A stretch of 8,200 nt of DNA from Acidilobaceae archaeon. GTDB lineage: Archaea; Thermoproteota; Thermoprotei_A; Sulfolobales; Acidilobaceae. The notes beneath the pieces were generated by a model. It did not search any database. It saw only the letters and a program-made list of their open reading frames with translations, and had not been told where the DNA came from. Where the stretch lies: assembly GCA_027039295.1 (NCBI GenBank), contig JALWEW010000103.1, forward strand, positions 1-8,200. The letters run 5' to 3'. Every line of letters starts with the position of its first letter. Positions within the stretch are counted from its first letter, which is position 1. The translations under genes and the position numbers were made by a program. This document shows, one piece after another, positions 1 through 3,532 of the stretch.

Positions 1-54
1 CGAGACTCCTCACAGCCTCACACTAAGGCTATTGCCTCCTCGTTTCTGGTCCTA

Positions 55-133
55 TGGTGCGGCCGCCGGGATTTGAACCCGGGATCGCCGGCTTGGAAGG
101 CCGGCGTCCTAGTCCAGGCTAGACGACGGCCGC
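55..133 (-). tRNA. tRNA-Gly (anticodon UCC), CCA encoded
   Basis: On the minus strand a full cloverleaf can be folded. The acceptor stem GCGGCCG (127-133) pairs with CGGCCGC (59-65). The D arm starts GTCT and closes with AGGAC. The anticodon stem CCGGC/GCCGG is 88-92 with 100-104. Its seven-base loop CTTCCAA (93-99) gives anticodon UCC (95-97), which decodes GGA and GGG glycine codons. The T arm CCGGG/CCCGG (66-70, 78-82) encloses GTTCAAATC-type sequence. The discriminator base is A (58) and CCA is encoded (55-57). No intron is present at the usual position 37/38 or elsewhere. The mature body without CCA is 58-133. It lies about 50 bases downstream of the DHH gene on the same strand and appears to have its own TATA box. 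Confidence 0.97.
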
Positions 134-163
134 GCCGTGGTGTAGTAGGCTGGGGGTTTCGGG

Positions 164-172
164 GCTTTATGC
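164..172 (-). promoter_or_regulatory. Candidate TATA box of the tRNA-Gly gene
   Basis: The minus strand reads GCATAAAGC here, an AT-rich patch in GC-rich surroundings. A start about 25 bases downstream would fall near 142, about nine bases before the 5' end of the tRNA. The spacing fits an archaeal TBP/TFB promoter, so the tRNA probably does not depend on read-through from the DHH gene. Confidence 0.5.
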
Positions 173-182
173 ATTATGCTAT

Positions 183-1271
183 TTACTTGCGGTTCTCCTG
201 GTAGAGTTCCTGGTGGGCCTGGAAGACCGCCCTCCTGAGGAGGGTCTTCAGCTTCTCTATGCTTAGGCCTGGGGGTAACCTGCCTGTCGCGACGTTACCG
301 TGGCCTCCTATGTCTTCGAGGGCGTTCATAGCCTTGAGTATCTCAGCTATCCTGACTGCCGCCCCGCGTGAGGCCCTAATCACGAGGAGGAGCCCGCCGT
401 CCCTCTTCTCGACTAGGACTGCCACGGGCTGGCCCGTCATCCTGTATATGTAGCTTGCCAAGGCTGTGGCGCCCCTCTTCTTCCACTTGCCGCGTGCGTC
501 CACGAACTTCATGTAGCCCAAGTTCTCGGCTCCCATGGCTAGGTCCATGGCTACCTGTTTTGCCTCCTCATCCGCTTCTCTGCCCATGTCGACGCTCGCC
601 TCTATGAGGTCTATCTCTCCCTCTATACCCGGCAGGTGTATCTTGGGGGCCTCGAAGGGGAGGGGGTTCGCAAGCCATTCCACGTAGCCCCTCCAGAGCT
701 CTTCACTCCTCATCATGTTGAGTGCCTTCGACATGGAAGCAGCTATCTGAACAAGCCTCTCCTCCACTATCTGGTCCCCTATGAGGCTCTCGGCCCTCCT
801 CCTAGAGCCCTCGAGCACGGCAACCGCCTTTATGAAGCCCTCGAGCCTGGGGGTGAGTCTCACGTTCATGCCCGCCAGGAATGTCCTAAGCAGCACGGCC
901 GTAGCGCTCCTCCCAACGACAACCTCCACCTGCAGCTCCTCCTCAAGCTCGGGCAGGGAGTCAACGGTGGATGGGTGGTGGTCGAAGTAGTAGATCTTAC
1001 TGGCGCAGCCCCGAGCCCTGAAGTTCCTCAGGCCGCCTGAGACCTCCTCCGTGTATGGTATATCAAGCACAACCAGGACCTGGGGGCACCAGTCAAGACT
1101 AGCGAGGACCTCGGGGAAGCTCCTCGGTCCCCCGGGCGCCATCCAGGGCTTGAGCCTGCCCCTTAATGGGAAGACCCCCAGCTTCGCCTGGGTGTAGTAT
1201 ATGATTGCCGATGACACGACTCCATCGGCGTCCCAGTCTCCTATCACCGCTACAGCTGATCCTTCCTGCAC
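183..1271 (-). CDS. DHH/DHHA1-superfamily phosphoesterase (RecJ/NrnA/Cdc45-like)
   Basis: Predicted metal-dependent phosphoesterase or nuclease of 362 residues, cytoplasmic. Family motifs are visible. Motif I is DWDADG at 12-17, directly after the first strand (AVAVIG). A motif II Asp lies in VVLDIP (D70). The name-giving DHH is at 97-99 in YYFDHHP. A serine follows at 122, and a DHHA1-type glycine loop GGHGNVATG is at 322-330. The Asp usually found after the DHH helices (motif IV) is not obvious; the equivalent stretch near 149-166 reads VAVLEGSRR with GD at 165-166. The start is GTG, with an in-frame TAA immediately upstream and a GGGGGTT ribosome site at 1276-1282, so no extension is possible. 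DHH proteins include RecJ exonucleases, nanoRNases and the replication factor Cdc45; the sequence does not settle which. A replication, repair or RNA-decay role is inference. Confidence 0.85.
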   Translation of the reverse strand: MQEGSAVAVIGDWDADGVVSSAIIYYTQAKLGVFPLRGRLKPWMAPGGPRSFPEVLASLDWCPQVLVVLDIPYTEEVSGGLRNFRARGCASKIYYFDHHPSTVDSLPELEEELQVEVVVGRSATAVLLRTFLAGMNVRLTPRLEGFIKAVAVLEGSRRRAESLIGDQIVEERLVQIAASMSKALNMMRSEELWRGYVEWLANPLPFEAPKIHLPGIEGEIDLIEASVDMGREADEEAKQVAMDLAMGAENLGYMKFVDARGKWKKRGATALASYIYRMTGQPVAVLVEKRDGGLLLVIRASRGAAVRIAEILKAMNALEDIGGHGNVATGRLPPGLSIEKLKTLLRRAVFQAHQELYQENRK

Positions 1272-1302
1272 TTAGAACCCCCAGAGTGGGTTTCTACTGC
1301 GA

Positions 1303-1310
1303 GTTTATAC
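1303..1310. promoter_or_regulatory. Near-symmetrical TATA box between divergent genes
   Basis: The plus strand reads GTTTATAC and the minus strand GTATAAAC. On the minus strand a start about 25 bases away would fall near 1281, about ten bases before the GTG of the DHH gene. On the plus strand it would fall near 1332, about 18 bases before the TTG of the VWA-like gene. It is the only clear AT-rich element in the 78-base gap, so both genes may use it. The minus-strand reading is the better match. Confidence 0.55.
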
Positions 1311-1349
1311 GGTTCCAGGCCCCGTGCAGCGTGGTGGTGGCGCGCTCCC

Positions 1350-1907
1350 TTGGAGCCCACCAGCAACACGGTAGGCGTGCCACTCGTAATAGTAGCTGCT
1401 GAGAAGAGCAGGTTCCTGGAGCCCTATAAGGTGCAGGCCACGCTCGCATCGTGGAGGGAGGGCCTAGCCGGTCACGCGGTCCTGGCTGGCCTGGTCGCCT
1501 ACGCGGCCCATGCACTACCGTTGGTAGACCCCCAAGGGGATCCCGAACTCGTTGTCAGGGCATACGAGGAGGCGCCAATACTCGATGGGGCGCCGAACCC
1601 CGTGGCGGCTCTCAGGGAGGCCGCTGATATGATAGCCGATTATAGCAACGCCCTCACGAGGCCGAGGCTAGTGGTGCTACTCTGGAGCCTCAAGTCAAGG
1701 CCCCGCCACCTCCTGAGGATCCTGGCCAATTACATCGAGTCGCTGGGGGCGGGCCTTCTGGTGGTGGCCTACACGGCCAAGAGGAGGCCCTGGTTGCCCC
1801 GGTACTTCCCCGGGGCTAGGATAGTCGAGGTCGACCCCATGAGGCCTTCTAGGGGTAGCCAGGCCATACTTGATGCCCTTAGGCCCTGGGAGGGGCTAGG
1901 ATCTTAG
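1350..1907 (+). CDS. VWA-like protein lacking MIDAS residues (degenerate VWA fold), function unknown
   Basis: A protein of 185 residues, probably cytoplasmic, with no signal peptide or membrane segment. Its strand/helix order resembles a von Willebrand A domain: VPLVIVAA (10-17), a helix, LAGLVAY (45-51), ILDGAPNPVAAL (77-88), RLVVLLW (106-112) and GAGLLVVAY (133-141). Residues 47-95 align without gaps to 50-98 of the VWA protein encoded convergently next to it, with 14 identities counted by eye. All five metal-site positions differ: AEKSR replaces the DxSxS motif, Pro replaces the Thr, and WSL replaces TDG. A non-metal-binding scaffold or partner role is inference. The TTG start has GGTGGTGG nine bases upstream (1333-1340); no ATG or GTG lies further upstream in frame nearby. 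A GTG at 1377 (residue 10), just before the first strand, is the alternative start. The 3' end overlaps the neighbouring gene by 29 bp. Confidence 0.7.
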   Translation: MEPTSNTVGVPLVIVAAEKSRFLEPYKVQATLASWREGLAGHAVLAGLVAYAAHALPLVDPQGDPELVVRAYEEAPILDGAPNPVAALREAADMIADYSNALTRPRLVVLLWSLKSRPRHLLRILANYIESLGAGLLVVAYTAKRRPWLPRYFPGARIVEVDPMRPSRGSQAILDALRPWEGLGS

Positions 1908-2436
1908 ATAGTATGGAGTATACCTCCTCCCTCTTCGAGGCGTGTAGCCAGGTGCCCCCAGTGAGGTTCACCGCCTCCTCTATCGATGCCCTATCCCTGC
2001 CGTGGGGCTCCTCGCCTAGCGTGGCGACATCTAGGCGCACGCCGCTGTAGCGCGCGTAGTATGCCGAGTACTCTAAGCGTATGCCCTCGTTGAAGCCTCC
2101 ATCGGTGACTAGGAGCACGCTCCTCTCCCTATGAGACCTCCTGAGGAGCTTAACCGCCTCTATCACGGCCTCCCCAGGCGCCGTGCCGCTCCCGAGGATC
2201 CTGGCGAGGGATAGAGCCTTCAGGGCATCGCGGGCATTAGAGGTTAGAGGCAGGAGCGGGTAGGCTCGCCTATAGAAGACTACCAGCCCCACCCGGGCCC
2301 GGGGCGCCTGAGATAGGAGCCTAGAGACCGCATATGCGAGGGCGTCCCTCGCCACGCTCAGCTTCGAGGGCCTTATCATCTCAGAGGGCTTCCCCATGCT
2401 CGGAGACACGTCTAAGGCTATCACGGTGTCCCTCAA
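1879..2436 (-). CDS. VWA-domain protein with intact MIDAS
   Basis: A stand-alone von Willebrand A domain of 185 residues, without signal peptide or transmembrane segment, so probably cytoplasmic. The metal-ion-dependent adhesion site is complete: DVSPS (D9, S11, S13) after the first strand, T85 in GSGTAP, and D112 in LLVTDGG. The hydrophobic strands VGLVVFY (49-55), SVLLVTD (106-112) and VRLDVATL (133-140) follow the normal order. Such domains bind partner proteins through a bound Mg2+ or Mn2+ and in prokaryotes often work with AAA+ ATPases or other assembly factors; no ATPase gene is in this window. The start is TTG, overlapping the stop of the upstream gene in TTGA. AGGGGAG at 2444-2450, seven bases away, is a good ribosome site. 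Starting here keeps the complete first strand that carries D9. The partner is unknown; the RHH-PIN protein and the convergent VWA-like protein are the nearest candidates. Confidence 0.88.
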   Translation of the reverse strand: MRDTVIALDVSPSMGKPSEMIRPSKLSVARDALAYAVSRLLSQAPRARVGLVVFYRRAYPLLPLTSNARDALKALSLARILGSGTAPGEAVIEAVKLLRRSHRERSVLLVTDGGFNEGIRLEYSAYYARYSGVRLDVATLGEEPHGRDRASIEEAVNLTGGTWLHASKREEVYSILSKILAPPRA

Positions 2437-3248
2437 GCCCTTTCTCCCCTAACGCGCTCCCTGAGGCCCATCAGGCTTCTAAGCATCTCCTCCGGCAGGA
2501 GGGCGGGGACGCTCTTATAGGAGTAGACATAATCCTCCACGGACTCCCGCCCTATGGACCAGAGCGTAGCTATCATCGACGCCAAGCTGTAAGCCCTGAC
2601 GCCCCTGCTCCTGGCATAACCCCTTGTACGAGAGTCATCACTGAGGAGCACTAGTCCCCGGCTCCTCGCTAGGGCTACAGCGGAGGCCTCCTGGACACTC
2701 ACCAGGTCCGAGGGAGCTCTGGAGGGCTTGGCCTGCATGAACTCCACGACGCCAGCCTCTAGGAGGCCTTGGGCCAGCCTCTTAGCCTCGAGAAGCTCTA
2801 CAAGACCCTCGACGCTGCGGGGGGCAATGAACCTGTAGCCCAGCTCTCGGAGCTCGACCATGGCATCGACTAGCCCCGCCTTATACGCCACGTAGACCGT
2901 GAGGCCGTCCAGCACGTAGGGACCAGGCTCGAGTATAGCTAGGTCCTCCCGCGTGGACACCCCGATGAGCGGTATCACACCCCGCGAGATGAAGTAATCT
3001 ATAAGGGCGTCAAAGGTCTCCCCGGTGAACTCAGCAACATACTGGAAGCTAGCCCCCCGGGAGACGTAGAGGTTGAACGCTATATCCTTGAGGTCAACCT
3101 TCCTCAGGAAATCCCTAACAGCCTCCCTCACAGCCTCCGCCACGGTAGCGTAAATACCTAGATCCACGAGCCTCCGGAGCCTCTCCTCGAGGATGCCGGA
3201 GATCTCGACTGATACAACCACTCCCCCACACCCCGGGGGGACTAGCAC
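2433..3248 (-). CDS. Ribbon-helix-helix / UPF0175-like / PIN-domain fusion protein
   Basis: 271 residues that read as an antitoxin and a toxin in one chain. Residues 11-50 (VVSVEISGILEERL, then TVAEAVREAVRDFLRK) have the strand and two helices of a ribbon-helix-helix DNA-binding domain. Residues 54-95 resemble the UPF0175 antitoxin helices (AFNLYVSRGAS, VAEFTGETFDALIDYFISRGV). Residues 108-235 look like a PIN nuclease: D114 in YVLDGLTVYVAYKAGLVD, E187 in VQEASAVALA, and D204/D205 in LLSDDSRTRGYA, so the acidic site seems kept. PIN toxins (VapC type) cut RNA; whether this one is active is inference. The GTG start at 3246-3248 and a second GTG at 3219-3221 (residue 10) have the same GGGGGAGTG context; the second begins right at the RHH strand and may be the true start. 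The gene is coupled to the VWA gene by a TTGA overlap. Confidence 0.8.
   Translation of the reverse strand: MLVPPGCGGVVVSVEISGILEERLRRLVDLGIYATVAEAVREAVRDFLRKVDLKDIAFNLYVSRGASFQYVAEFTGETFDALIDYFISRGVIPLIGVSTREDLAILEPGPYVLDGLTVYVAYKAGLVDAMVELRELGYRFIAPRSVEGLVELLEAKRLAQGLLEAGVVEFMQAKPSRAPSDLVSVQEASAVALARSRGLVLLSDDSRTRGYARSRGVRAYSLASMIATLWSIGRESVEDYVYSYKSVPALLPEEMLRSLMGLRERVRGERA
2444..2450 (-). promoter_or_regulatory. Ribosome binding site deciding the TTG start of the VWA gene
   Basis: AGGGGAG on the minus strand, seven bases before the TTG at 2434-2436. It lies inside the last codons of the RHH-PIN gene. Together with the TTGA stop/start overlap it supports translational coupling and makes the rare TTG start credible. 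Confidence 0.6.
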
Positions 3249-3307
3249 TCCCCCGGTCGGACCCCAACCGAGAATGCCCTGTTCGGGGTTTAGTAGGTGT
3301 TGGCCCC

Positions 3308-3313
3308 ATTTAA
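3308..3313 (-). promoter_or_regulatory. Candidate TATA box for the RHH-PIN/VWA operon
   Basis: The minus strand reads GTTAAATGG around this site. The predicted start near 3285 would give a leader of about 37 bases to the first GTG. Two weaker alternatives exist: CTAAAC at 3288-3293, and the TATATA stretch at 3351-3360 read on the minus strand. The choice between them cannot be made from sequence alone. Confidence 0.4.
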
Positions 3314-3476
3314 CGCCGAGGGAAAGAAGGGATTCATCGGGCCCCCACGTTATCTATATACATGCCAACCCGGATTTACTCTAGCTCCATGTGGTAGCCG
3401 GGAGAACCGGGAATGCAGATACACATGGCATATGGCATGAAGACCAGTTGCTGACCACAAAGAATTGATAGAGCAT

Positions 3477-3505
3477 AAAGCTAAAAATCAAAAATTAAAA
3501 ATTAA
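3477..3505 (-). terminator. U-rich archaeal terminator of the surface-protein gene
   Basis: Read on the minus strand this stretch holds three T5 runs separated by two-base spacers, followed by a TTT, beginning about 27 bases after the TAA at 3533-3535. Archaeal RNA polymerase terminates on oligo-U without needing a hairpin, so this fits a strong terminator for a highly expressed gene. No comparable tract follows the other genes in the window. Confidence 0.8.
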
Positions 3506-3532
3506 TGTGGAGTTGGGCTATGACTGCGCTGG

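Larger units (their letters stand above)
3249..3532. other. Intergenic region between the RHH-PIN gene and the surface-protein gene
   Basis: No convincing gene was found. From left to right it holds candidate minus-strand TATA boxes (3288-3293, 3308-3313) and an AT-rich TATCTATATA at 3351-3360 that could work on either strand. It also has a small CCGG-GAGAA-CCGG hairpin (3398-3410), a tandem ATGGCAT repeat (3425-3438), and an A-rich tract that is U-rich in the minus-strand transcript (3477-3505). A 25-codon GTG reading frame at 3391-3468 has no supporting signal. Confidence 0.6.

Noticed and set aside
1..54. Possible start of a further minus-strand gene downstream of the tRNA
   Set aside because: A GTG near the edge follows a purine-rich patch, but only a few codons are visible, too few to support a call.
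636..1040. Plus-strand open frame of 134 codons inside the DHH gene
   Set aside because: It lies wholly within and antisense to a gene with clear DHH motifs; its translation has no domain features.
1294..1515. Minus-strand open frame of 73 codons rich in Arg and Pro
   Set aside because: It overlaps the divergent promoter and the start of the VWA-like gene, and its composition is typical of an off-frame reading of GC-rich DNA.
2334..2654. Plus-strand open frame of 106 codons across the VWA and RHH-PIN junction
   Set aside because: It is antisense to two genes with recognisable domains and has no ribosome site or family signal.
3391..3468. 25-codon GTG reading frame on the plus strand in the intergenic gap
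   Set aside because: It is short, has no ribosome site and no recognisable sequence; only a possible TATA box upstream supports it.
3381..3475. Possible C/D box guide RNA in the gap
   Set aside because: A CTGA occurs at 3451-3454, but no convincing RTGATGA C box pairs with it on either strand.
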